From assembly GCA_945861155.1 (NCBI GenBank), contig CAMATN010000033.1, forward strand, positions 1-41,076: DNA of 41,076 nt, written 5' to 3'. The position numbers were made by a program, and so were the translations under genes. The notes under the pieces are model-generated. The model was not told the DNA's origin, searched no databases, and saw nothing but the letters and a program-made list of their open reading frames with translations. Shown in pieces: positions 26,618-34,401 of this stretch (positions are counted from its first letter, which is position 1; every line of letters starts with the position of its first letter). This DNA is from Rhizobium sp. Q54. Lineage in GTDB: Bacteria > Pseudomonadota > Alphaproteobacteria > ATCC43930 > CGMCC-115725.

Positions 26618-27430
26618 TCAGCCGGGGGTGTGCGAGGCCAGAAACGGCAACACGGCCTGGTTGAACTCGCGCGCCCGCACTTGGGTGAACGCATGTCCGC
26701 CGCGCGGGAAGATCTTGATCTCGGCTCCCGGTATCAGCCGCGCCAACTCCTCGGAGAAATAGGCCGGCGTGACGATGTCGTCCTCGGCGCCGACGACGAG
26801 GGTCGGGGTCTTGATCCGCGACAGCTGCTCGGTGCGGTCGAACGCGAGGATCGCGTCGATGCGGCTGGCGGCGATCTCGGTCGGCGGAAACACGGCGAGG
26901 TTTTGGGCTTCCAGCTGCCGCAAGCGCTCGTTGTTGCGGGCGACGAACCAGCTCGGGTACAGCAACAACGAATTCGCCTGGACATAGGCGCTCGGGCCGA
27001 GGCGCAGCAGGATGTCCTTGCGCAGCCCGAAGAGGCGCCGGAAATAGGCATCGGGCTTGGTCCAGCTCGCCGACAGGACCACGCTGGCAAGCCGCTTGGG
27101 ATGCTCGACCGCGAGGATCTGCGCGATCGCGCCGCCGGTCGAATGGCCGACGATATGGGCCCGCTCGATTTCGAGCGCGTCCATCAACCCGATTACATCG
27201 GCGGCCATCCGGTCGACGGTGAACCCGCTGCGCGTCAGATCGCTCTGCCCGATCCCGCGATGGTCGTGGGTGACGACGTCGAAGGTTTTCGCAAACGCGG
27301 CGACCTGATCGTGCCAGAACGAGGCGAATCCGCCGAGCCCGGTTACGAAGAGGACCGGGAAGCCAATACCTTGGCGCTCATAATAGAGCGCGCCGTCGCC
27401 GATTACGATCCGCGGCATCGATCCGCTCAT
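26618..27430 (-). CDS. alpha/beta-hydrolase
   Basis: A 270-residue alpha/beta hydrolase with an intact triad. The nucleophile elbow is VGHSTGG (Ser near residue 90), the acid is expected in VGAEDDIVTP, and the His in RGGHAFTQV. The oxyanion loop is VTGLGGFASFWH. Overall it resembles the 3-oxoadipate enol-lactonase/esterase group, but the substrate is unknown. The ATG at 27428-27430 was chosen; a GTG 8 codons upstream and a further ATG at 27418 are possible. It is divergent from rpmE. Confidence 0.88.
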   Translation of the reverse strand: MSGSMPRIVIGDGALYYERQGIGFPVLFVTGLGGFASFWHDQVAAFAKTFDVVTHDHRGIGQSDLTRSGFTVDRMAADVIGLMDALEIERAHIVGHSTGGAIAQILAVEHPKRLASVVLSASWTKPDAYFRRLFGLRKDILLRLGPSAYVQANSLLLYPSWFVARNNERLRQLEAQNLAVFPPTEIAASRIDAILAFDRTEQLSRIKTPTLVVGAEDDIVTPAYFSEELARLIPGAEIKIFPRGGHAFTQVRAREFNQAVLPFLASHTPG

Positions 27431-27574
27431 GATAAAGACATGCGTCGGTATCACTGCGACCGGCGGCCTGTCAAACGGGAACGCCCCCGGTTTTCGGGAC
27501 GGCTGGATTGCAGAATCGCAAGCGTACCGCTATATACCGGCCGCGCCGGCGACGGCAAGCCCAGAGGTTGAGCG

Positions 27575-27820
27575 ATGAAACAAGGCATTCACCCGGATTA
27601 TCATGACATCACGGTGGTCATGACCGACGGCACCACCTATGCGACGCGCTCGACCTACGGCAAGGCCGGCGACACGCTGCGCCTCGACATCGACCCGAAA
27701 TCGCACCCGGCCTGGACCGGCGGCCAGCAGCGCCTGCTCGACACCGGCGGCCAGCTCGCGCGGTTCAACCGGCGCTTCGGGAGTTTCGGCGTGAAGCCGC
27801 AGGACGGCCCGGCGCAATAG
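27575..27820 (+). CDS. rpmE: 50S ribosomal protein L31
   Basis: An 81-residue ribosomal protein. [20 protein letters not shown], then [24 protein letters not shown] and [11 protein letters not shown] are the L31 signature. It lacks the Cys residues that coordinate zinc in the C+ form, so it is the zinc-independent type. The start has AGAGG upstream. A good intrinsic terminator follows directly, so the gene is probably monocistronic. Confidence 0.95.
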   Translation: MKQGIHPDYHDITVVMTDGTTYATRSTYGKAGDTLRLDIDPKSHPAWTGGQQRLLDTGGQLARFNRRFGSFGVKPQDGPAQ

Positions 27821-27840
27821 TCGGCGATAGGCCAACTCTG

Positions 27841-27867
27841 GCACTCCTCTCAGGGAGTGCTGATTTT
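27841..27867 (+). terminator. intrinsic terminator of rpmE
   Basis: GCACTCC at 27841-27847 and GGAGTGC at 27854-27860 form a perfect 7-bp stem with a 6-nt loop, followed by TGATTTT. It lies 20 nt after the rpmE stop and just before the hsp20 promoter. Confidence 0.8.
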
Positions 27868-27868
27868 C

Positions 27869-27896
27869 CTTGAACCAGTCTTCCGAGCAACTATCT
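27869..27896 (+). promoter_or_regulatory. RpoH (sigma-32)-type promoter for hsp20
   Basis: CTTGAA at 27869-27874 and CTATCT at 27891-27896 resemble the alphaproteobacterial RpoH consensus (CTTG, 17-18 nt, CYTATNT), here with 18 nt between CTTG and CTATCT. Transcription would start near 27903 and give a leader of about 90 nt before the hsp20 start. Confidence 0.65.
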
Positions 27897-27902
27897 AAAT
27901 AT

Positions 27903-27994
27903 CCGCGCGGTCGCCAATACCGGGGCTGCGCAAGACTGGCCCCCGGCCCACGGGCGGGCGCCGCAATCCATGTTGCTCACTGGAGGATATGGTT
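27903..27994 (+). promoter_or_regulatory. ROSE-type RNA thermometer in the hsp20 leader
   Basis: The end of the leader (27968-27992) folds into a hairpin masking the ribosome-binding site. CCAT (27968-27971) pairs with ATGG (27989-27992), and the conserved TTGCT (27973-27977) faces GGAGGA with a single bulged G at 27975. This is the hallmark of ROSE elements: melting at high temperature frees the GGAGG. The upstream GC-rich leader (27905-27967) can form one or two further hairpins. The 5' boundary at 27903 is estimated from the promoter. Confidence 0.75.
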
Positions 27995-28462
27995 ATGGAA
28001 CGCTTTGATTTCGCTCCGCTGTTCCGGTCGACGATCGGCTTCGATCGGCTGGCGCGCATGGTCGACACCGCGACCCGGGTCGACAACTCGGCCCTGTCCT
28101 ACCCGCCCTATAACATCGAGAAGACCGCCGAGGATTCCTATCGCCTGACGATGGCGGTGGCCGGGTTCGCGCGCGACGAACTCGACATCACCGTGCACGA
28201 GAACACGCTGATCGTGACCGGCAAGGCGCAGCAGGAGGATGAGAGCGGCCGCTACCTGCACCGCGGCATTGCCCGGCGCGCGTTCGAGCGGCGCTTCAGC
28301 CTCGCCGATCACCTCAAGGTGACCGGCGCCAGCCTCGATAACGGGCTGCTGCATGTGGACCTGGTGCGCGAGGTGCCCGAGGCGATGAAGCCCCGCACGG
28401 TGGCGATCGCGAGCACCGAGCAGGCCCAGCCGCAGGTCGCCGAGCACCGCCAGGCGGCTTAA
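27995..28462 (+). CDS. small heat-shock protein, Hsp20/IbpA type
   Basis: A 155-residue small heat-shock chaperone that holds unfolding proteins until Hsp70 refolds them. The alpha-crystallin domain begins at YPPYNIEKTAEDSYRLTMAV, with FARDELDITVHENTLIVTGK and GLLHVDLVREVPEAMKPRTV at its end. The N-terminus RFDFAPLFRSTIGFDRL is typical of the rhizobial class A group. The start was set to ATG 27995: the GGAGG at 27982-27986 is 8 nt upstream of it, while the in-frame ATG at 27989 is only 2 nt away. It has an RpoH-type promoter and a ROSE leader, so expression is heat-induced at both the transcript and translation level. A strong terminator follows. Confidence 0.93.
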   Translation: MERFDFAPLFRSTIGFDRLARMVDTATRVDNSALSYPPYNIEKTAEDSYRLTMAVAGFARDELDITVHENTLIVTGKAQQEDESGRYLHRGIARRAFERRFSLADHLKVTGASLDNGLLHVDLVREVPEAMKPRTVAIASTEQAQPQVAEHRQAA

Positions 28463-28515
28463 TCCTAACGCTGCCGCGGTTGCTTTCGAGCAGCTTCACG
28501 GCGGCAAGCGAGTTG

Positions 28516-28547
28516 AAACGCCCCCGGGTCCCCTCGGGGGCGTTTCT
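28516..28547 (+). terminator. intrinsic terminator of hsp20
   Basis: AAACGCCCCC (28516-28525) and GGGGGCGTTT (28536-28545) form a perfect 10-bp GC-rich stem with flanking A and T runs, about 54 nt after the hsp20 stop. The A/T symmetry lets it act in both directions. Confidence 0.85.
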
Positions 28548-28605
28548 GTGCTTGCCTCGATCGACCGGGAGCGCGAGCATCGGCGGATACGCGCGAGGAG
28601 CCGCC

Positions 28606-28947
28606 ATGATCAAATCGATCGGATTGCTGACCCGCCGGCCCGAGCTGTCGCACGACGAGTTCGTCCGCCATTGGATCGAGATTCACGCGCCGCTGGCGCA
28701 CGCCGTTCCGGGCGTGCGCCGCTACGTACAGAACCACATCATCGAGGAGCGCCACCGCGCCGACATTCGGACGACCGATGTCGACATAGACGGTATCGCG
28801 GAATTGTGGTTCGACGACCGCGCCGCGATGGACCTGGCCAACGCCTCGGCCGAGGCCAAGCGGCTGCATGATGACGGCGCGCTGTTCATCGGCCGGATCA
28901 AATCCTTTGTCATCGACGAAAAAATCATCATCCCCATATCCCGGTGA
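28606..28947 (+). CDS. EthD-domain protein
   Basis: A 113-residue member of the EthD family (dimeric alpha-beta ferredoxin-like fold). The family core is visible: IKSIGLLTRRPELSHDEFV, then HWIEIHAPLAHAVPGVRRY, and AELWFDDRAAMDLANAS. EthD proteins act in ether or other small-organic degradation and in polyketide-like chemistry; no specific substrate can be read here. The ATG at 28606 has GAGGAG upstream. It is followed by an alpha/beta-hydrolase-like gene in the same direction after 73 nt; a shared degradation role is possible but not shown. Confidence 0.88.
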   Translation: MIKSIGLLTRRPELSHDEFVRHWIEIHAPLAHAVPGVRRYVQNHIIEERHRADIRTTDVDIDGIAELWFDDRAAMDLANASAEAKRLHDDGALFIGRIKSFVIDEKIIIPISR

Positions 28948-29020
28948 CGTGACGCGAGGAGGCTACAGCGAAAACGCCGTGAGTTCGAACGCCGCGCGAA
29001 CTGCCTTAGGGAGAGACGTC

Positions 29021-29833
29021 ATGCCCGATTTCCGCCCGTCGACCGATCTCGACATGCATTACGCGGTCGATGATTTCACCGATCCGTGGCGCCGGCCGGA
29101 GACGGTTTTAATGCTGCACGGCAATGCCGAAAGCGGCTTGGCCTGGTACGCGTGGGTCCCGGCGCTGGCGCGGCAATACCGGGTGGTGCGGCCCGATATG
29201 CGCGGTTTCGGCCGATCGAGCGCGATGCCGCGCGACTACAAATGGACGCTCGACCGGCTGATCGAGGATTTCTGCCTGCTGATGGACCATCTCGGCATCG
29301 ACCGCTTTCATCTGGTCGGCGCCAAGATCGGCGGCACGGTGGCTCGCGCCTTCGCCGCGCGCCGTCCCGAGCGGGTCAAGACCCTGACCGTGGTCGGCAC
29401 GCCGCCGCCGTTGCGCGCCGGCGCCGCCGAGGCGGTCCCCCAAATCGTCGAGATGTTCGAGACGCACGGAGTCGAGCACTGGGCGCGGCAGAACATGGCC
29501 AACCGGCTCGGCGGCGCGTTTCCGCCGGAGGGCTTCGAGTGGTGGTGCAAGTTCATGGGGCGCACCGCCGCGTCGACCCAGCTCGGCTTCATGGGGACGA
29601 TCGCCTGCGCCGATATTCGCGCCGACCTGCCCAGAATCGCCTGCCCGACCCTCGTCATCACGACCGAGGAGAGCGGCCTCGCCAGCGTCGCCGAAACCCG
29701 CGCGTGGCAGCAGCAGATCGCCGGATCGGAGCTGATCGTGTTGCCGGGCAATTCCTATCACGTCGCGGCAACCCATGCCGAGCCGAGCGTCGCGGCGACG
29801 CTCGACTTTATCGGGCGCAATGGCGGGCAATAA
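29021..29833 (+). CDS. alpha/beta-hydrolase fold protein lacking the nucleophile
   Basis: A 270-residue protein with a clear alpha/beta-hydrolase fold: oxyanion loop LMLHGNAESGLAWYAWVP near residue 33, VRPDMRGFGRSS, then the elbow HLVGAKIGGTVARAFAARRP. At the elbow, residue 102, the usual Ser/Asp/Cys is Lys (AAG codon), so the normal acyl-enzyme mechanism is not available. The late His is present (GNSYHVAATHAE), and the acid position reads TTEESG. It may be a non-hydrolytic member or a lyase/dehalogenase relative; alternatively it may be inactive. The start has AGGGAGAG upstream. It lies 73 nt after the EthD gene. Confidence 0.88.
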   Translation: MPDFRPSTDLDMHYAVDDFTDPWRRPETVLMLHGNAESGLAWYAWVPALARQYRVVRPDMRGFGRSSAMPRDYKWTLDRLIEDFCLLMDHLGIDRFHLVGAKIGGTVARAFAARRPERVKTLTVVGTPPPLRAGAAEAVPQIVEMFETHGVEHWARQNMANRLGGAFPPEGFEWWCKFMGRTAASTQLGFMGTIACADIRADLPRIACPTLVITTEESGLASVAETRAWQQQIAGSELIVLPGNSYHVAATHAEPSVAATLDFIGRNGGQ

Positions 29834-29840
29834 AAACCTC

Positions 29841-29960
29841 CCTCTCCCCCATCGGGGGAGAGGGCTGGGGTGAGGGGGCGATAATCGGACTCGTTGTCGG
29901 CACCCTCACCCGGCTCGCCTTTCGGGCGAGCCACCCTCTCCCGCATTGCGGGAGAGGGAT
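29841..29960. repeat. cluster of REP-like palindromes
   Basis: Three hairpin units fill the gap: CTCTCCCCC with GGGGGAGAG (29842-29862), GGCTCGCC with GGCGAGCC (29913-29932), and CCCTCTCCCGC with GCGGGAGAGGG (29934-29958). They separate the convergent hydrolase and DUF2852 genes. Such units are common intergenic repeats in this group; nothing else is seen here. Confidence 0.75.
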
Positions 29961-29969
29961 TCATGGGCA

Positions 29970-30422
29970 TTAACTCTGTGTTTGCGGCGCGGGCGCATCG
30001 GGACGGCGGCGCATTTCGGTCATGAACTGATCGAATTCGGCCTTGTCCTTGGCTTGGCGCAGCCGGTCGAGAAACTCCTTGAACTCGCGTTCTTCCTGTT
30101 CGAGCCGTCGCAGCGTCTCGACCCGGTACTCATCGAAGGCCCGGTTGCCGCTCGTGGGGCCACCTCCCGGTCCGCCCCCTGATCCAGACGACGGGCCAGC
30201 CGCCGTCGCCTGACCCCACCATTGCGCCGCGCGTTCCTGCATGCGGTCCATGCGCGGCTGCCAAGCCTCGCCGCGCCGATTTGTCCAGCATCCCATTCGT
30301 CCGCTCCCGATCAGATATCCGAGCACCACCAGGCCAAGCGGCCAAGCCAATACAAAACTGACGATCACCACGGCGATCCAGGCCGGCTTGCCGATGTCGT
30401 CGAGCCATGCGACGGGGTTCAT
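29970..30422 (-). CDS. DUF2852 family membrane protein
   Basis: A 150-residue protein that matches the DUF2852 family, restricted mainly to alphaproteobacteria. One hydrophobic segment lies at about residues 14-40 (AWIAVVIVSFVLAWPLGLVV). After a Gly/Ser/Pro-rich linker comes the conserved helical C-terminus: FDEYRVETLRRLEQEEREFK and FLDRLRQAKDKAEFDQFM. Function is unknown. It is on the same strand as the TetR gene upstream, 84 nt away. Confidence 0.92.
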   Translation of the reverse strand: MNPVAWLDDIGKPAWIAVVIVSFVLAWPLGLVVLGYLIGSGRMGCWTNRRGEAWQPRMDRMQERAAQWWGQATAAGPSSGSGGGPGGGPTSGNRAFDEYRVETLRRLEQEEREFKEFLDRLRQAKDKAEFDQFMTEMRRRPDAPAPQTQS

Positions 30423-30506
30423 CGCGTTCCCTCATGTGAATGTATAGCACATTAACATAGGCGCGCGCCTCGCGCTGTCAAGCGGGAGTGCGGATTGGAA
30501 GATGCA

Positions 30507-31166
30507 TCAATTTTCCGGTTTATGCGGCTCAGCGATCAGACCGAGGCCGCGCAGATAAATCAGCACGCCGGCTTCGAGCAGCTCCTCGGGGGCCATCGGC
30601 AAGGGGCGCCGCCCGGAATCGCCCCGCGCGAACAGCGACGCGACGCCATGGGACAATGCCCAGATGTGCAGGCTCATCATCAGCGCCGGCGGCCGCTTGT
30701 CGGGCGGCACGCGGGTGCACAGCGTCTCCGAGGCGTGGCGCAGCACCTCGAAGGCGCGACCCGCCGCGTCGCGCAGACCGGCATCGGCATCCAGCGGGAT
30801 GCCGGCCTCGAACATCGCGGAGTAATAGGCCGGCTCGCCGCGCGCGAAGGCGAGATAGGCCCGGCCGACACTCTCGAACGCCCGGTACGGGTCGGGCCGG
30901 CCATCGTCCCAGGCCCGGCTCAGCGCCGCCTCGAACAATTCGAAGCCGCGGCGGGCGACATCGGCCAGCAATGCCTCGCGATCGCGGAAATGGCGATAGG
31001 GCGCCGCCGAGCTGACCCCGGCCCAGCGCGCCGCGTCGGCAAAGGTGAACCCGGCCGGCCCCTTCTGCGCGATCAGGTCGAGCGCCGCGCGGATCAGCGC
31101 CTCGCGCAGATTGCCGTGGTGGTAGGCGCGCCTGCCATCGCGATCGCCCGGCTTCGACCAGCTCAT
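30507..31166 (-). CDS. TetR/AcrR family regulator
   Basis: A 219-residue one-component regulator. The N-terminal HTH spans about residues 15-65: HGNLREALIRAALDLIAQKG, then FTFADAARWAGVSSAAPYRH followed by FRDREALLADVARRG. The C-terminal ligand domain (ESVGRAYLAFARGEPAYYSA, ALMMSLHIWALSHGVASLFA) resembles the WHG-domain group of TetR proteins. The ligand is unknown. A palindromic operator candidate lies directly upstream (31178-31204), which would fit autorepression. The nearest gene it could control besides itself is DUF2852 on the same strand. Confidence 0.93.
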   Translation of the reverse strand: MSWSKPGDRDGRRAYHHGNLREALIRAALDLIAQKGPAGFTFADAARWAGVSSAAPYRHFRDREALLADVARRGFELFEAALSRAWDDGRPDPYRAFESVGRAYLAFARGEPAYYSAMFEAGIPLDADAGLRDAAGRAFEVLRHASETLCTRVPPDKRPPALMMSLHIWALSHGVASLFARGDSGRRPLPMAPEELLEAGVLIYLRGLGLIAEPHKPEN

Positions 31167-31177
31167 GTTCTCGACCA

Positions 31178-31204
31178 GCTCATGTTAACGGCTTTTACAT
31201 GAGC
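31178..31204. promoter_or_regulatory. candidate TetR operator
   Basis: GCTCATGT (31178-31185) and ACATGAGC (31197-31204) are perfect inverted 8-bp half-sites separated by 11 bp, starting 12 bp before the tetR start codon. In addition, the 15-mer CGACCAGCTCATGTT occurs twice (31155-31169 and 31172-31186), the first copy covering the start codon, so one operator half is duplicated into the gene. Confidence 0.55.
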
Positions 31205-31245
31205 GGGCGAGCGGGTGGAAGGGCGGCAAGGCCGCCGTGCGGCGC

Positions 31246-34200
31246 CTACTCGATCTGCCAGTCGTTCCCCACAGAACCCGGCGAGCCTTGGCTGCTGAGG
31301 ATGGTTCCGTCAATCAGCCATTCGTAGACCAGGCCCGAGGTGTGGCGCCAGAGGATGTCGGACTTGCCGTCGCCATTGAAATCGCCGATTCCGGCAATCT
31401 GCCAGTCGCTCTCCGCAGAACCCGGCGAGCCCTCGCTGCTGATCGTGGTTCCGTTCAACAGCCATTCGTAGACCAGGCCGGAGGTGTGGCGCCACAGGAT
31501 GTCGGACCTGCCATCGCCGTTAAAATCGTCGATTCCGGCAACATGCCAATCGTTCCCCGCAGAACCCGGCGAGCCTTGGCTGCTGATGGTGGTTCCATCT
31601 ATCAACCATTCGTAGACCAAGCCGGAGGCGTGGCGCCACAGGATGTCGGACCTGCCATCGCCGTTGAAATCGCCGATCCCGGCAATCTGCCAATCGTTGG
31701 TCGCCGTACCGGGCGAGCCCGCCGAAAGAATGGCGGTCCCGTTCAACAGCCATTCGTAGACCAAGCCGGAGGTATGGTGCCACAGAATGTCGGATTTGCC
31801 GTCGCCGTTGAAATCGCCGATTCCGGCGACCTGCCAATCGTTGGTCACCACACCGAGCGAGCTCTCCGACAGAATGGCGGTCCCATTCAACAGCCACAGG
31901 TACACCTCGCCCGAATTGTGGCGCCAGAGGATGTCGGCCTTGCCATCGCCGTTGAAATCACCGATCCCGACGACGGCCCAATCGGCGCCCACGACGCCGG
32001 GCGAGCCGCCGCCGATCTCGGATGTCCCGCTCAGCCACCACTCGTAGAGGGTGCCGTCACTGTTGCGCCACAGAATATCGTCTTTGTTGTCCCCGTTGAA
32101 ATCGCCGCAGCACAGGACCCGCTGTTTCAGGGCCAATTTGGTCACAAAGACGTCAACTACGCCCGCATAGGTCGTCTGAAAGGCCCCGTCGGTGGTCGGG
32201 AAGTTCGTCGACGGCGTCTCTCCGGTCACATAGGCGTTGCCGGCGGCGTCGATCGCGATACCACTGCTAACTTCGCCGACGCTGCCCCCGAGATAGGTCG
32301 AGTAGAGGAGGCCGGAGCCGGCGGGATTGAACTTGGTCACAAAGGCGTCACCGAGATACCCATCGCCCCCCGCAAAGGTCGTCTGGGAGGCCCCGGCGGT
32401 GGTCGGGAAATCCGTCGCACTAGTGGGTCCGGTCACATAAGCGTTGCCGGCGGCATCGACCGCGATCCCTCGGGCGCCGTCGTCTCTGCTGCCGCCGAGG
32501 TAGGTCGAGTAGAGGAGGCCAGAGCCGGCGGGATTGAGCTTGGTGACAAACGCGTCACGCGGACCACCGTGGTTGGTCGCCTGAAAAGCCCCCGCGGTGA
32601 TAGGGAAATCCGTCGAGTGCGTGGTTCCGGTCACATAAGCGTTGCCGGCGGCGTCGACCGCGATCCCTGAGGCGCTGTCGGCACCGCTGCCGCCGAGGTA
32701 GGTCGAGTAGAGGAGGCCCGAGCCGGCCGGATTGAGCTTGGTCACAAAGGCGTCACCGAGATACCCATCGCCCCCCGCAAAGGTCGTCTGGAAGGCCCCG
32801 GCGGTGGTCGGGAAGTTCGTCGACACCGTGTATCCGGTCACATAAGCGTTGCCGGCGGCGCCAAGCGCGATTCCGTTTCCTGATTGGGTGAGTCCTGATT
32901 GGGTGCTGCTGCCCCCGAGATAGGTCGAGTAGAGGAGGCCGGAGCCGGCGGGATTGAGCTTGGTCACAAAGGCGCTAACTCCGCTAACTCCGCCAGGATT
33001 GACCGTCTGGAAGGCCCCCGCGGTGGTCGGGAAATCCGTCGACAACGTGAATCCGGTAACATAAGCGTTGCCGGCGGCGTCGACCGCGATCCCTGAGGCG
33101 CTGTCGTCTCCGCTGCCGCCGAGATAGGTAGAATAGAGGAGGCCGGAGCCGGCGGGATTGAGCTTGGTTACAAAGGCGGTGATGCCCGCATTGGTCGTCT
33201 GGAAGGCCCCCGCGGTGGTCGGGAAATCCGTCGAGTCCGTCCTTCCGGCCACATAAGCGTTGCCGGCGGCGTCGACCGTGATCGCATCGGCAGTGCCGCC
33301 TCCGAGGTAGGTCGAGTAGACGAGGCCCGAGCCGGCGGGATTGAGCTTGGTTACAAAGGCGATGACGCCCGGATTGGTCGTCTGGAAGGCCCCCGCGGTG
33401 GTCGGGAAATCCGTCGAGCGCGTGAATCCGGTCACATAAGCGTTGCCGGCGGCGTCGACCGCGATTCCAAAGGCATTGTCGTAGCCGCTGCCCCCTAGAT
33501 AGGTCGAATACACCACGGTCGGATCGATCACCAGGGCGACCGCGGGATCGTAAGCGCCCAGGCGAAACGCGACCGTGTTCCCGCTGTCGATCACGTAACT
33601 CGCGGACACGATCGATTTGACGCCGTCGATTTCTTGATACGCGACCGGCTTGCGGTTGCGCAGTTCGCCGCCGGATAGCTGCAACACGAGATCGCCATTG
33701 CCATCGACGCGCATCTCCCGTGTGCCTTGGAAGCTCAGCCGGATGGGCTCGGGGTCGGCGTGCGGGGCGACGATGAAATCGTATTCGAGTTGCCGCTGAC
33801 TGCCGTGATAGACGAGGTCGATGCCCGGCCATACATCGCCGTATTTTACCCTGGCAAAACTGGGTACCCCGGTATGCCATTGGGCCGGATCGTTGCCGAT
33901 GAAGTAATTGGACCTTCCGGAACGCGGCTCCTGTCCTTCGACCGACGGCCTGGGATTGCCGCCGACCAGCTCCATGCGCAGGACGGAGGAATCGCCGGAG
34001 GTTCCATTGCGCAATACGGCGACCGCCTCGGTCGATGTCAGAAAGAGGCTGTAATTGCTGCCGCGCGACAGAAAGTCCACGCGCGAATCGGTTTGGCCGC
34101 GATTGGCCTCGAAGCTTATCGGCAGCTTCCCGTAAGCCGCGTTGACCCGAGCCCGGGCCGCCTCGTCAGGCGCGGAAGGACCTGGGCGAGGCGGTTTTGA

Positions 34201-34356
34201 AACACCCGCTACACGATCCGGGTTTGGCGTCGCCGCGCTGCCCTCGGCGTAAGCCGGAAAAGCCGCCAGGCAGGCGACCGCCAGCAAGGCCATGGAAGCA
34301 AGCGACCACCGCCTAAGGCGGCCTGGCCGAGGGTAGGCCGATGACCAAAGGTTCAT
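31246..34356 (-). CDS. exported SBBP-repeat/VCBS (FG-GAP) beta-propeller protein
   Basis: A 1036-residue extracytoplasmic protein. An N-terminal signal peptide (MALLAVACLAAFPAYAEG after a basic stretch) is followed by a DUF7948-like domain (residues about 70-270; ISFEANRGQTDSRVDFLSRG, MELVGGNPRPS). Then come seven SBBP repeats starting with YSTYLGGSG and containing GIAVDAAGNAYVTG (about 280-745). The C-terminal quarter has six FG-GAP/VCBS units of the type DFNGDGKSDILWRHTSG, whose Asp/Asn-rich loops usually bind calcium. The chain stops in the middle of a repeat unit (GNDWQIE). Likely role: secreted or surface adhesive/scaffold protein; no catalytic domain is visible. The repeats are near-identical at DNA level, which favours recombination. 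Confidence 0.9.
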   Translation of the reverse strand: MNLWSSAYPRPGRLRRWSLASMALLAVACLAAFPAYAEGSAATPNPDRVAGVSKPPRPGPSAPDEAARARVNAAYGKLPISFEANRGQTDSRVDFLSRGSNYSLFLTSTEAVAVLRNGTSGDSSVLRMELVGGNPRPSVEGQEPRSGRSNYFIGNDPAQWHTGVPSFARVKYGDVWPGIDLVYHGSQRQLEYDFIVAPHADPEPIRLSFQGTREMRVDGNGDLVLQLSGGELRNRKPVAYQEIDGVKSIVSASYVIDSGNTVAFRLGAYDPAVALVIDPTVVYSTYLGGSGYDNAFGIAVDAAGNAYVTGFTRSTDFPTTAGAFQTTNPGVIAFVTKLNPAGSGLVYSTYLGGGTADAITVDAAGNAYVAGRTDSTDFPTTAGAFQTTNAGITAFVTKLNPAGSGLLYSTYLGGSGDDSASGIAVDAAGNAYVTGFTLSTDFPTTAGAFQTVNPGGVSGVSAFVTKLNPAGSGLLYSTYLGGSSTQSGLTQSGNGIALGAAGNAYVTGYTVSTNFPTTAGAFQTTFAGGDGYLGDAFVTKLNPAGSGLLYSTYLGGSGADSASGIAVDAAGNAYVTGTTHSTDFPITAGAFQATNHGGPRDAFVTKLNPAGSGLLYSTYLGGSRDDGARGIAVDAAGNAYVTGPTSATDFPTTAGASQTTFAGGDGYLGDAFVTKFNPAGSGLLYSTYLGGSVGEVSSGIAIDAAGNAYVTGETPSTNFPTTDGAFQTTYAGVVDVFVTKLALKQRVLCCGDFNGDNKDDILWRNSDGTLYEWWLSGTSEIGGGSPGVVGADWAVVGIGDFNGDGKADILWRHNSGEVYLWLLNGTAILSESSLGVVTNDWQVAGIGDFNGDGKSDILWHHTSGLVYEWLLNGTAILSAGSPGTATNDWQIAGIGDFNGDGRSDILWRHASGLVYEWLIDGTTISSQGSPGSAGNDWHVAGIDDFNGDGRSDILWRHTSGLVYEWLLNGTTISSEGSPGSAESDWQIAGIGDFNGDGKSDILWRHTSGLVYEWLIDGTILSSQGSPGSVGNDWQIE

Positions 34357-34401
34357 TGTATCCCCCGCACTTCAATGACGCGGCGACGTCCGGTCGATTT
34401 T

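Noticed and set aside
31237-32670. Long rightward open frame with repeated FVDQAGGVAPQDVG-like units
   Set aside because: It is the exact antisense of the FG-GAP/SBBP repeats of the exported protein; its repeats mirror theirs and it has no ribosome-binding site or signal peptide.
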